This document shows, piece by piece, positions 10,417-20,459 of a DNA stretch of 58,471 nucleotides. The notes under the pieces were generated by a model that worked only from the letters and a program-made list of their open reading frames with translations, ran no database searches and was not told the DNA's origin. Source of the stretch: Mesotaenium endlicherianum (taxonomy: Eukaryota > Streptophyta > Zygnematophyceae > Zygnematales > Mesotaeniaceae). Position 1 is the stretch's first letter, and each line of letters begins with the position of its first letter. A program made the position numbers and the translations under genes. The stretch covers positions 356,434 through 414,904 of the forward strand of contig WELA01003747.1 in assembly GCA_009602735.1 (NCBI GenBank), in the 5' to 3' direction.

Positions 10417-11618
10417 AGTCCAGCCGTCATGAGAGCTTCTTTTTCAGCCGGGGAGAGTCTTGCTTTCACTCCTTGCTGGTTTCTTGCATCATAAGTGTCA
10501 TTGGAGGGTCTTCCACTCTTCCGGGCAGCCGCGGGGTCCCTTTTAATAACTCCGATTTCCATGGGTGTGGGTCCAGATTCGGATGTGGAAGGGGCTGCGT
10601 ACACCCGCGTCGTCGGTACCCGTGAAGATGAAGGCACGGAGTGCTTGAAATCCAAGGTATCCACCTTTTGGGCCACTTCAATGATCTTTGAGAAGTCCGT
10701 CAAGTCGCGTAACTCCACTTCCTTTGCCACCTTGGGTTTGAGGCCAAAGATGTAGCGGTCAATCTTCTCCTCGAGAGACATGTTGGGGATCTCAAGAGTG
10801 AGGGCGTGAAATCTGGATGTATACTCTTGAACGGACGTCGTTTGCTTGAGATGGTGGAGCTTTCCTCGGGCAATCTTCTCCGCATTGATGGGCATGAATT
10901 GCTTCTTGAGGGCCTCACGAAAATCTGCCCATCTTGCATATGATGGTGGGGGCTCTTGGCCGAGCATGGGGTGCGCCATAGCTTGATATATAGCCGCTTG
11001 ATAGTTACGCCACCATGATGTTGCTGCTCCTCTAAGTAAGGTAACGGCAAAGGGAACGTAGTCCTCCTCGGGTACTTCAAGGAATGCGAGGTACGTCTCC
11101 ACTTGGTAGAGCCATAAATTCAGGTTGGCACCTTTCCCGGGGTTGAAAGTGTCGGGTTTGCCGGGCTTGATGAGTTTCCTTGCTCTCGTTGGCTCTTGTG
11201 GAGGCGCTTGAGCCGGGGCTGGATTTTGAGCATTGCTCGCAATAGGGGCAACCATGGCAGCCATAGCTTCTCTTGACGCTTGCACGGTTGCTTCATAGGT
11301 GGCCAAGCCCACTTGGTTGTGGACGGTCATTAGGAAGGCTGCCCACTCATTTGCGGGAACTCCTTGTGGTGGGGTCAACTTTGCTATAGCGGCTGCCACG
11401 GGATTTGACGGTGCTCCTCCTTGTGGTGCTTCTTGTTGTTGGAGATTTCCTTGAGTAGGCTCTCCCATCGACGCTGGAGGAGGGTGTGCTCCTCCTTGTG
11501 GTGCTTCTTGTTGTTGCAGATTTTCTTGAGTGGGCTCTCCCATCGGCGCTGGAGGAGGGTGTCTTGGAGAGGAAGGGCTTCCTTCGAAAGCTTGCTGTTG
11601 GTCTTGAGGATCGGCCAT
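10338..11618 (-). CDS. gag: Chromovirus Gag
   Basis: 426 residues, open from ATG to TAG. The N-terminal 75 residues contain two near-identical copies of a proline/glutamine-rich unit ([16 protein letters not shown] and [16 protein letters not shown]). The middle is a Ty3-type retrotransposon gag capsid region (about 140-310, with W-x-x-F and [14 protein letters not shown]). The C-terminus has one CCHC zinc knuckle, [14 protein letters not shown], that binds RNA. The stop codon falls in the stem of the frameshift signal. The protein forms the particle in which the element is reverse transcribed. Confidence 0.93.
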   Translation of the reverse strand: MADPQDQQQAFEGSPSSPRHPPPAPMGEPTQENLQQQEAPQGGAHPPPASMGEPTQGNLQQQEAPQGGAPSNPVAAAIAKLTPPQGVPANEWAAFLMTVHNQVGLATYEATVQASREAMAAMVAPIASNAQNPAPAQAPPQEPTRARKLIKPGKPDTFNPGKGANLNLWLYQVETYLAFLEVPEEDYVPFAVTLLRGAATSWWRNYQAAIYQAMAHPMLGQEPPPSYARWADFREALKKQFMPINAEKIARGKLHHLKQTTSVQEYTSRFHALTLEIPNMSLEEKIDRYIFGLKPKVAKEVELRDLTDFSKIIEVAQKVDTLDFKHSVPSSSRVPTTRVYAAPSTSESGPTPMEIGVIKRDPAAARKSGRPSNDTYDARNQQGVKARLSPAEKEALMTAGLCFYCKEKGHRALSCPKKLSKNGQRR

Positions 11619-11640
11619 CTTCTTGTGCTACCAAAGTGCC

Positions 11641-11655
11641 TAGCTCCGATACCAC
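11641..11655 (-). other. Primer binding site of the chromovirus (tRNA-iMet)
   Basis: Minus-strand GTGGTATCGGAGCTA follows the 5' LTR directly. It matches the common TGGTATCAGAGC initiator-Met site except for one base, and shares that base with the TRIM element. Confidence 0.85.
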
Positions 11656-11995
11656 TGTAGTGAAACAGATAGATAAAGTACTTAGTAAAACAGAATACTT
11701 TATCTATTCAAGACAAGGATCTTTGAACACAAGTGGTAGCTTCTTGAAAGAGAGATGGCTTCTTGAAAGTTAATATATTTCTGGATTTTGGCAAGTACAA
11801 GAGTGATTCTCCAATGTCTTTCTATGTTCTAGCTCTTGTTTATATACTTGCTACATAAGTAATTTCTAGGAAGGTGTATGTTGATGTGTTGGCACCCAAC
11901 ACATCCCAAAACTTGCCACCTCTTTCTAGAATAATGTACACATGTCCTTTTGACCTAAAAATGGCACATCTGACTTTTGCCACATGGAGTTCTTC
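11656..11995 (-). repeat. 5' LTR of the chromovirus, outer 163 bp missing
   Basis: Matches 5479-5818 with about three differences and then stops abruptly at 11995, where DIRS gag sequence begins. The lost part is the outer U3 end, which would be expected to carry the promoter, including the TATA-like stretch seen in the 3' LTR. Confidence 0.9.
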
Positions 11996-12890
11996 CGAAG
12001 GGCAAAAACAAAATGTGTGGCCTACCATGTGGCAGTGCCAACAACTCAAGTCTGAACATCCTAGGAGCGCGGGGTTTAGCCTTAAAAGCATACGGGCTGG
12101 CCCGTGGTTTGCGGCCACTAAAATCAACCTCCCTCTCCTCCTCATTGTCCTTCTTACTCTTAGCCACTTGCTTTTGGACCCAATTCTCCCAATCCTCGCT
12201 CTCATCCTTAGTTTGCATGGACTCGACAACCTCATTGATCACAGGCCAGCTATGCAAGTCCGCGAAAATGATTTGCTTTTGCCGAAAAGTTATCAAAGAC
12301 AAACCTTCAGTGAGCGTGCTTTGGGCCGCTTCAATGTCTTCCTTGTCCAGCGCATCTTGGGCGTTGTGGCACAGCTCCGCGGGGTCGTTCATGACCTTCA
12401 TTTGGGCGCGGTTGCCCTCAGACAACTTGCCCACACCTGCAACCTCACTTTTCCTCTTGAGCCGCTTGAGCTGCTGCAGGATGTCCGCCCCTGCTCCCTC
12501 GCCATCGTGAGCTCGCGAGACCTTGCTTTGCGCTAGTTTGCTCACTGCCTGCTGTAACTTGGCCATTTCGAGATGAGCAGCGTGCTGCGCAGCTTTGAGC
12601 TCAGCCGCTTCCGCCTTGCTTAGCTCGGCCTGCTCGCTTTTGTACTCTTTCAGAAACTCTGCATGTAAGTTGGCGATTTCGTCAGAAGTAAGCTGGCTCG
12701 CTACGCTCGCCCTACCGGTGTCGTTAATCTGCTCGCCATTGACCTGCTCACCAGCATTGCGTAAGTCGCTTGGGCCTCCCTGGCTTCCCTCACTTCTCTC
12801 CGTCATCGCTCGTAATTGAGCAATCATGTCCGCGTCTCGAGTGTTCGCGGCTCTATGGTACTCTATCAAGCGATTTTGTATGCCTGACAT
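11996..12890 (-). pseudogene. DIRS gag-like ORF, 3' end replaced by the chromovirus LTR
   Basis: An open frame of about 300 codons runs leftward from an ATG at 12890 (a TTG ten codons upstream is also in frame). It encodes a charged, helix-rich protein with a probable coiled coil (AELSKAEAAELKAAQ, LEMAKLQQAVSKLAQ), then an acidic linker (DESEDWENWV). Near the junction a CCHC zinc-knuckle pattern, CWHCHMVGHTFCFC, appears in a neighbouring frame (about 12050-12009), so a frameshift has occurred or is needed. Position, orientation and neighbours fit the gag gene of the DIRS element. The link to DIRS rests on context rather than on a diagnostic gag motif. Confidence 0.6.
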
Positions 12891-14317
12891 AAGATTGTTT
12901 GAGTAAGTCTCCGCACGCAATGTCTACGCGCCTCAATGTGTAGCAGCTACCTTCCTGCTGCAATGAGGCTTCTTTGCAAAGAGAAGCATTCAATTTTTGG
13001 AAATACTACATCCCAGTGAAGACATAAAAAGGTATGTGGAGTGTTGTATTACAAATTATGTGGTATGGTAGATCATGCAGTAACTGATGCTGATGGCTTT
13101 TTTGTTTCATGTTGGAGCAGCTGCTGTTGTTGCTGCTGCTCATATTGCTTCATTGTTTGTCCTATTATTTTTTTGCTCTACTGCTGCAGCTGGTGTTTTT
13201 GCTGGTGCTTGTATGGCTGCTTTACTTTGTTGCTCCTGCTTGTTCTGTAGTTTGTTGTTGATACTGCTTTTGCACATTTTCTATCCTTTCTTAAAAGTTC
13301 CATGGTGGCTGGCATATTCGTCTGAGCAGCAAATACCTGTTGCCAAAGGCACTTCGGTTGTCTAGATGTGTGGACAACCGCTGACATCTATACCATGCGA
13401 GTGACAACCATGCGCGATAGTGTTATTCTTTTTGCACTCTAATGTCAATTGGCAATAACCTGTAGAGACTATCTAAGAACAACCACGACATGGCAATAGC
13501 ATCACGTTGGCCTTTGCAAGAAGCACATCCTTGTACAGTAACACATCAATTTAAGCAGTTGCTAATCTAGTGTTGAGATTTTTGAGAATAGAGTTGTCTG
13601 ACAATAGTTAAGTGATATAGGCGTCAGCCAATTATAGCTGAAATTAGAGAGGAATAAATAAGACCAGGCCACACGCACTGTTAGCATATTAATACTCCTC
13701 CTATTCCTTCTAATATCACCATTTCGTTCAAAATCAAACAATTTGAACCCTCAATGAATGACTTGTCTAATGTCTTTGGATCCACTATGGTTTATCCATC
13801 GCCAATGCCCTACAATAATAGACACTTAGTACTTCATTGAGTATTGAGTTGGCCTCCAAAGAGACGATGATTGCGGATGTACTAATCATAGCGCCCTTCA
13901 CACAACGTGTCATGCGGCACTGTCTCTTGACACAAAACCATTGCGTCACAAATGCACTACTTATCACACATGCGAATGGAGTATACTTCCTCCACAAATA
14001 CAACAAGGTAAAAAGAGCACCCTCACAAGGATGCAAGAGATGTAAGAAGGCACCCCAGACACTTTTGCTGACAATCTTTGGAGGGCAAACCCATCTTTTG
14101 CAAAGCTGAAGAAGCGTTGAGCGAAATGGAATCACCGTGGACCTACACCTGCTTGCTTCAAAATCAGAAGGCATAACACAGGATCCTCACTTTCACAAAG
14201 CCACACCCAAAGCATTTCATCCCTACACAATCATGGAAAAGCAGGACTCCATTAGAGTTGGATAGAGTGACATAAGTAACACAACCCTTTCGAGAAAGTT
14301 CCCCTAAACTTAACCGT
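12891..14317. other. Intergenic stretch downstream of TSR2
   Basis: Contains a CTG-rich low-complexity block (13087-13265) and otherwise AT-rich sequence. Open frames at 13785-14174 on both strands resemble nothing I recognise. The outer end of the DIRS element should lie within the first few hundred bases, but no terminal repeat was found. Confidence 0.5.
13087..13265. repeat. Interrupted CTG/TTG low-complexity block
   Basis: Dominated by GCTGCT and TTGTTG units interspersed with T runs. It has the reverse-complement composition of the block at 960-1440. Confidence 0.7.
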
Positions 14318-16147
14318 CTAAGTTTTTCCTCTTCCACCTCGTCTCCCTTTTGAGGGAGCCATCTCCCATCCTTGAGCTACTTCCTCAGCTGACAAAAGCT
14401 CCGCAGGTTGCTGCTGCAAAGGGTTTCTGCTGCCTGAACCCTCTGGCCTCTCGACATCCATGCTGGACTCCGCATGCATTGATGATGCTTCGCCAACACT
14501 CATGCCGACATCAGCTTCATCTTCACTGCCATCATCGTCATCACCACCTTCTTGCACCACCTAGAGGAACCCAGGGCCCCCTTTGTTTCCAAATGTTCAG
14601 GAACGTTGCTGCTTTAAATTGCTTAGGGTTTACATCCACCAGCCTTACAATCAGCATTCAGAATGTACTTGCAAGCTTGCAGAGAAAGGAGACCTCTAAC
14701 AGGTGCTAATGACGTGCTTAAGATGTGACACAGGCTGACCCTCTGAGGGCCATAAAGTGGTACCTTCTTGCTGCTTGCAAGGGCGGGTCTGGAAGCAGCG
14801 GCCAGCGCTTGGAGATGGCGGACAGGCTCATAGTTGCCCTGGGAGCACGCCTCATACAAGCTCACCATGGTACCTGCCACCTGCCTATGCACCTTGCTCA
14901 GTACTCACATACACAATCCCGCCTGCATGGATGAGTGGAGCACATACGCGGTCCCTTCGTCCTTCCTGCATTCACAATGCATGCTGGTGCCGCCCATGCC
15001 ACTTATGTAGCTCCGCTAACACCACACAAGTATACCAGCTCGAGAAGCCTTCTATCCTTCATCACTAGTGAGTGGATCAGAGGCCATCCTCTCAAGCCCA
15101 TCATAACGCATGAAACGTGACTGCTGCTGCAATTATTCACCTCATGGAGGCTGCCATCTTCAATCTCACAGTTGAAGCCTTGCAGCATACTCTCATCCAG
15201 CATGTCTTCCAGCTCATCTGCATATTTCTGTCCTGTTAGAGCACCCAATGAAGAGCAACAGAAGCACACAAATTCCAGCCCCTTGTCAGATCCATGTAAG
15301 TACGCCTCTGGCCATTCTTTTCACTTCATGGCATGCCAGAAGAACTGCACTGAGGTAGCAAAGACTATGTTACACGCTGGGGATTAATAGCTCCAAAAAA
15401 ATATCCCGGCGGCCCTGCATCAGGTGCAAAATCACTAAGCTTTACCAACACGAATGCCCCAGCTTTTTTTCTTAAGGGATACAATATAGAAGTGGTCTTG
15501 ATGGGAGTGGTGCTGTTTCAACCAACAAGCGATAGCTGACGAAGTACATGACCACAGCTAAACACGTTATTCTTGTTGACCTACTATCTTCGTACCCTCT
15601 TCCTAATTTCTGGAGAGGGTTACAACTGAATTACACGTATGCCACATCAGTCACTATATAAGCTGGAAACATTTTCAGTGGTGCTCTAGCAGCCCATGCA
15701 TGCCCCGCTTTCATTCTGAATGCAAATGCCACGAATGACCTACAACGTTAGCTACTCAATGCTATGCAGATAAGGAACGACCTTTGACATACTTAAAAAC
15801 CCAACTGGTCAAAATTCCTCAAGAAGGCCGACCAGAGCCAGTGACCTAAGGTGCTTACTGAATTTCCTGCTTTTCCTTCACATGAAATATACAAGTATAT
15901 ACGTTAAGCAGAAGAGGTCTCACTATATGAACAGCCAACCCGTACCTCTTGAGCGATAAAACCAGGTGACAATGTCAGACACCATACTATTCGCCTTTTC
16001 AACACTCCGAGCACCTCCCCACTGATTTTCAACTGCAAGCTGCAAGGCAGTCCAGCGACTCAAACACACACGAATGCCTTCTCGGAATTGAGCATCTTGT
16101 TCTGCTGGTACTGGAGGCTGCATGATAGTCCCACTGCGAAGCTCCAT
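14318..16147 (-). CDS. TSR2: TSR2-like pre-rRNA processing protein
   Basis: TSR2 is the escort of ribosomal protein eS26, shielding it and handing it to pre-40S particles. Four exons on the minus strand: 16147-15946, 15232-15141, 14880-14764, 14560-14318. All borders are GT-AG, phases agree, and the product is 217 residues (family members are about 190-210). Exon 1 carries the family signature WTALQLAVENQWGG followed by EKANSMVSDIVTWFY. Exon 2 has ADELEDMLDESMLQGFN and EDGSLHEV across the splice. Exon 3 has LYEACSQGNY. The last exon has the usual acidic tail (GGDDDDGSEDEAD) and ends in a basic RGG-like tip. It is divergent from the PPR gene, 829 bp apart. The stop is TAG at 14320-14318. Confidence 0.9.
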
Positions 16148-16976
16148 GTTTAATGACTACCAGGGAAAATGATTATAATGGCGTTAATCAGAAATCATTG
16201 CACATGACCTCTTGTTAAGATCTCTGACTGCAACAGCTTTTGCTGAATGGTGAGTCTTTTCCAGTATCTTGCTCAGTCTGAAACGGCTGATATGAGCGGT
16301 TTACTGTGTAGATCTCACACAGAGCCTTACGAGGACAAAAGCTGATCTCACATACCACGTTCTGTTTAGAAGTTGGGACACTGTAGGATGTTGAGAGGGT
16401 GCGAGGTGGAAGACAGGCTTGGACAGGCTGGCCTGAAGTCCCTTATTGTTCAAGAACTTCACCAAGCTTGAATTGCAATAGAGCATTTTATTAATACATA
16501 CCCCCCTTTTTTTTTTTTTAATAGAGCAGGTCCGGTACACAGGAACCCACCAGCTGACAGCTCTCCTCAGGCCTGCATCAACTCTTTACGCTGCCCGTGA
16601 CTTTTTCTTCTTCAGTGCTTCACCCTGAACCCCGGTAAAACCAGGTAAAACTGGGTAAAACCCTTCGGGACAACTGTACCCCCCTGCAAAAGTCGCGACG
16701 CTTACTTCTGGCTGGTTCTGCATGCACCTTACGCGGGCCCTATTTTCCCCCTTTATTTTTCATGTTAACGCTCAAACATGCTCGGACAATTACTGACCAT
16801 TGTGTTCCGTTCGCGAATTAAGTGATATACACTACTTCTCAGCTTGGTTCTGTCGTCGCACGCAGTGTGCTAAAATGGAGACTCACTGTGGGGATTTCTG
16901 AATAGATCTCCATGTTTGAGGAAGCATCTGTGTATTCCCCTATAGACTAGTTGTTATTTGATTTCAGGAGCTCTTG
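16148..16976. promoter_or_regulatory. Shared upstream region of TSR2 and the PPR gene
   Basis: 829 bp between two diverging start codons. It contains a T run at 16507-16520 and a short GGTAAAACC-type repeat (about 16634-16662: GGTAAAACCAGGTAAAACTG). No TATA box stands out. Promoter function is inferred from position. Confidence 0.4.
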
Positions 16977-18255
16977 ATGGCTTTAAGAGCATTCCATCAG
17001 GCCTCAGTTAGACAGGGACGTCGTCTTAAACTTGGCTCCCGCCTTGGCATCTCTTCTTGTGAGACTTTTGACTCCTTGGAGCATGTGCAGTCCCGAGGCC
17101 TGTCATCAAATGTCGCTACTGGTAGCCAAGGTGTGCAGTTCGGTTGCATCTGCATGACCTGATCAGAATGAACCTCTGCGTGCCTAGCTCAGTGCTTTAA
17201 ATTTTAGATTTGAAGATAGGAGGAACATCCCCCCTGCATGGCATGATTTTTGAATCTTTATGGGGGTGGGCTTTGTGGATGTATTTAAGTTGCAGGCAGA
17301 GCAGAGACTGCGTCAAATGCCACCAGCTCAAGCAGTCGAATGCACATACGCGGTCAATTGCCTCTGCATAAGGTGCTACCATCATTGCAGTCAAGGGGCT
17401 ATGCTGCCCAGTCTTCAGCGTATGAAGAGAAGACGTATGCGACGAACGTGCAGGAGTACAATGAAGTGATGTATAGACTAGCTCGCAGAAGGCTGTAAGT
17501 CTTGCTCTATGTATCTCTTTCTGATATGGCCAATGTCACTCTCACCACACCAAATATGAATCCAAGATGTTAAGCGCGAAACCTTCGTTGCTTTGGCAAT
17601 GAAAACTACAAGGGAAATACGTGCCTTGTCTGGAGACGGCCTTGCAGTAAACAGCTCGTAGTCGGAGGTAGCAGCTGAAGCGTGCACTTAATTACCAGGG
17701 TTACATACTTTCTTCACGTAGTTTGTTCCTTCACTGTAATGAGTATGGGGGGAGGTAGACGCCGGGCACAAGTGGGCTGCATGTCAGCAGGAGTGGCCTC
17801 AGGGATACCACAGCGTAGAACGCCAGAACCGCCTCTTGGCTGGCAGTCTCCTGTGGAGAGCCAGCCTCCCTGTTTTGCTCACTGAAGAGCAACTAGCTGC
17901 CATGTTGGTGATAGGTGTGTGTGAGAGTGCATCAGATTGGAACCACAAAGCTGAAGGAGAAGGAGGGGGGGGTGGGGGGGCTGGCAGGGGGTACATGCTG
18001 AGGGACGTGTATGAGGACCTGCTGATGGACGGGCTGCAGCCGGATCGCGACACGTTCCACCTGGCAATCCCCGCGTGCATGCGCACCAATCGCCTGCAGG
18101 ACGCCTTCTACTTCTTTGAAGAGATGAAGTCCACCGGCATGGTTCCCGATGTACGAACTCGCGCGCGAGCATGCGTGCATGCATGCATGGCTGCAGTGCC
18201 TCTCCCCTCTCCTCCCCTCCCCTCCCATCCTGCAGCCCCTAGTCTTCCAGCTCGT

Positions 18256-18288
<33 letters not shown>

Positions 18289-20459
18289 CTGATGTGCAGG
18301 GCGGGATGGGTGGGGTGGCATGGATGGCAGCTGTCGCTGTACAACTGCATAATATCCACTTGCGGGCAGTGCATGCAGCCCGACCGCGCCTTCCAGGTGG
18401 CCGAGGAGATGGAGACAATGGGCATCCAGCCAAAGCTGCGCACCTTTGTGGCGTTGCTCAACGCGTGCGGGTCCGCAGGCCGCGTCGAAGAAGCGTACAC
18501 CCCCCCNGGGGGTGGTGGCGAGGATGACGGAGCACGGGCTGACGCTGAGCCCCTACTGCTACGCGGCGCTTATCACAGCGCACAAGAACAGCCGCGGCGC
18601 CCCTGCGGCCGCCCTCAAGGCCGGCACCGTGGCTACCATCCTGGAGCTGCTGGAGCAGTCCAAGGCAAAGGGCGCGGAGGTGGCGGACGACGAGCTGCTG
18701 ACGGGCGGCGACTTAGAGCACCGCCACGACCTGGAGGACCACACGCGCCGTGCGGCTGGCAGCCGCCATGCGGTGGTGCACCACGCGGCCCTGCGCGCCA
18801 TGGTGGACCTGCGCAGCTACGACGTACTCCCCTCTCCCCTCCCCCCTCCCCCCTCCTCTTACCTTAAAATCAAGAGAGACAACATGCTTGAGATGGGAGG
18901 GTTGAGTTATGCGTCATATGTGCGTGGAGCAGCTGCTGTGTCAGTAAGATTGCCTGTTTGTNCCCCCTCCCCCCTCCCCCCTCCTTCTGCAGCTGCTTGT
19001 GCTGCTAAGTGTGTGCGCATGTGCGTGCGTCTGTGTGTGGGTGTGCCATCAAGCCAGCTGTTGAGCATGAGCTTTGTCGTCAGTCTTTAGTGTGCAACTG
19101 CGGTTATAAATGTTATTCCGGGGGATGCCTCTGGGAGGAGGGGCAAGGGCCTCCGGGGCTGACCTCGGGGGAATCACCGCTGCCTGGTGTGGCGAGCAGG
19201 GCGTGGAGAAGGTGCTGGGCATCATGAAGGCGGACGGCATCAAGGTGGACGCCTTCACGTATACGGAGCTCATCCGCTCCAGCCTCATGCGCCACGACCT
19301 GGACAAGGCGCTGGATGCGTTCGAGCAGCTCACTGACAACGGCATCTCGCCCAGCCTCGACCTCTATGTGGTCGGTACCCTTCCCCTCTTCCCTGCTCAC
19401 CTCCTCCTCCTCCTCCTCTTCCTCCTCCTCCTCCCTCCCTCCTTCTGCAGAGCCCACCCTTGAGGGCAACGGACCTGAGGGCAGGGTGGAAGGGGCGTGG
19501 GCGCAGATGCTGATAGAGAGCGCCATCCAGCAGTACTCGCCTGAATCGCTGGCCTCAGCCAAAAGGCTGCTGGTAAGCTTCACTGCTCCCTCTCTCCCTC
19601 TCCCCCCTTCCTCTACAGGTGTGCGAGGGAAGGGGGAAGGAACAACAGGGGGTACACTGCCGTCCTCGTCACATGGCAAGCAGGCCCCGTGACCAGTTTC
19701 CTCAATCTTTAGTCGTGCCATGGCCGGCAGGGCACCGGAATGAGCACATGGTCCGTCTGCGGGTGTGCAGAGGGAGATGGACCAGGCAGGCTTCTTTCTG
19801 AACGCGCGCATCGGAGGCAACCTTCTCCAGATGGCGGCCAAGGAGCGCGTGAGCAACGCAGCCTAAGGCCGCCCTTTCAGCAGCTCTGCCTCTAGCCTGG
19901 TGGGGCCCTGTTCTCACTGCGCTGGGTGGGGGGGGGGGCGTCGTTGGTGCTCTTGGCAGATTGGGCTCGGGGACTACTCAACGGCAACCCTGGTGTTTGA
20001 GCTGACGCAGCGGCGACAGCAGCCACCTTTTGCCCCCACCCTCCTCTACCTCCGCGGCCTCCTGGTGCGTAGGCCACCCATGCAAATTCGTGTAGCATCC
20101 TGTGGGGGTGGGCGCTTGCTAAACTCAGTGCTTCTGCTGCTGCAGTGCTCATGCTGAGGACCACACGATGCCCATGCTGGACCCTCCGGCGATGATTTGG
20201 TCAAGGAACACTTTGTGGTCATGAGCGAGTTGGCTATCCTTGGTACCTTCTGTGACTTGTTTGGATGTGTCTCTGTGCATGTGCGTTGTGGCAGAATCGT
20301 GGCATATCCGAAGAGGACCCTCGTGTCATAGCAGCACGAAAAATTGTAACGAATAATGTTCGGTATGGTGGGAGCAAGCTTGATGTGGAGAAGAAGACCA
20401 GAGAGCGCGGACAAGAATCTGCTGCAAAGAGGGAAGAAGGGACAAGCACCTCTTCTTGA
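16977..20459 (+). CDS. Organellar PPR protein resembling Arabidopsis At4g35850
   Basis: PPR proteins bind organelle RNA. Exons: 16977-about 17120, 17391-17494, 17988-18150, 18331-about 18493, about 18510-18824, 19200-19374, 19451-19572, 19771-19848, 19960-20064, 20295-20459. From exon 2 on, phases fit wherever no gap intervenes. Exon 1 encodes a basic presequence (MALRAFHQASVRQGRRLKLG), suggesting mitochondrial targeting. PPR units include DGLQPDRDTFHLAIPACMRT, LYNCIISTCGQCMQPDRAFQ, TLSPYCYAALITAHKN and IKVDAFTYTELIRSSLMRHD. The C-terminus (GISEEDPRVIAARKIVTNNV) and exon order recall the mitochondrial protein At4g35850, from memory rather than from alignment. The exon 1 donor is uncertain, and the single N at 18507 hides at least one intron. 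Exon 6 on is continuous. Confidence 0.85.
18507..18507. other. Unresolved assembly gap (single N) in the PPR gene
   Basis: A C run meets a G run at one N. The reading frame differs on the two sides, and a donor GTACAC lies just before it, so an intron of unknown length has been collapsed here. A second N at 18962 sits in a C-rich intron of the same gene. Confidence 0.8.

Larger units (their letters stand above)
5479..11995 (-). mobile_element. Ty3/gypsy chromovirus, coding-intact, 5' LTR truncated
   Basis: In minus orientation the order is truncated 5' LTR (11995-11656), primer site, gag, pol, polypurine tract and full 3' LTR (5981-5479). Pol order is protease, reverse transcriptase, RNase H, integrase, chromodomain, which is the Ty3/gypsy (Metaviridae) order. 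Both reading frames are open. The two LTRs differ at only about three positions over the 340 bp they share, so insertion was recent. It lies inside the DIRS remnant, in the same orientation. The 3' LTR abuts DIRS RNase H sequence but the 5' side abuts DIRS gag, so a later deletion removed both the LTR end and the intervening DIRS sequence. No target duplication can be scored. Confidence 0.93.

Noticed and set aside
13785..14174. Possible transposase-like frames on both strands
   Set aside because: No catalytic motif or terminal inverted repeats could be found.
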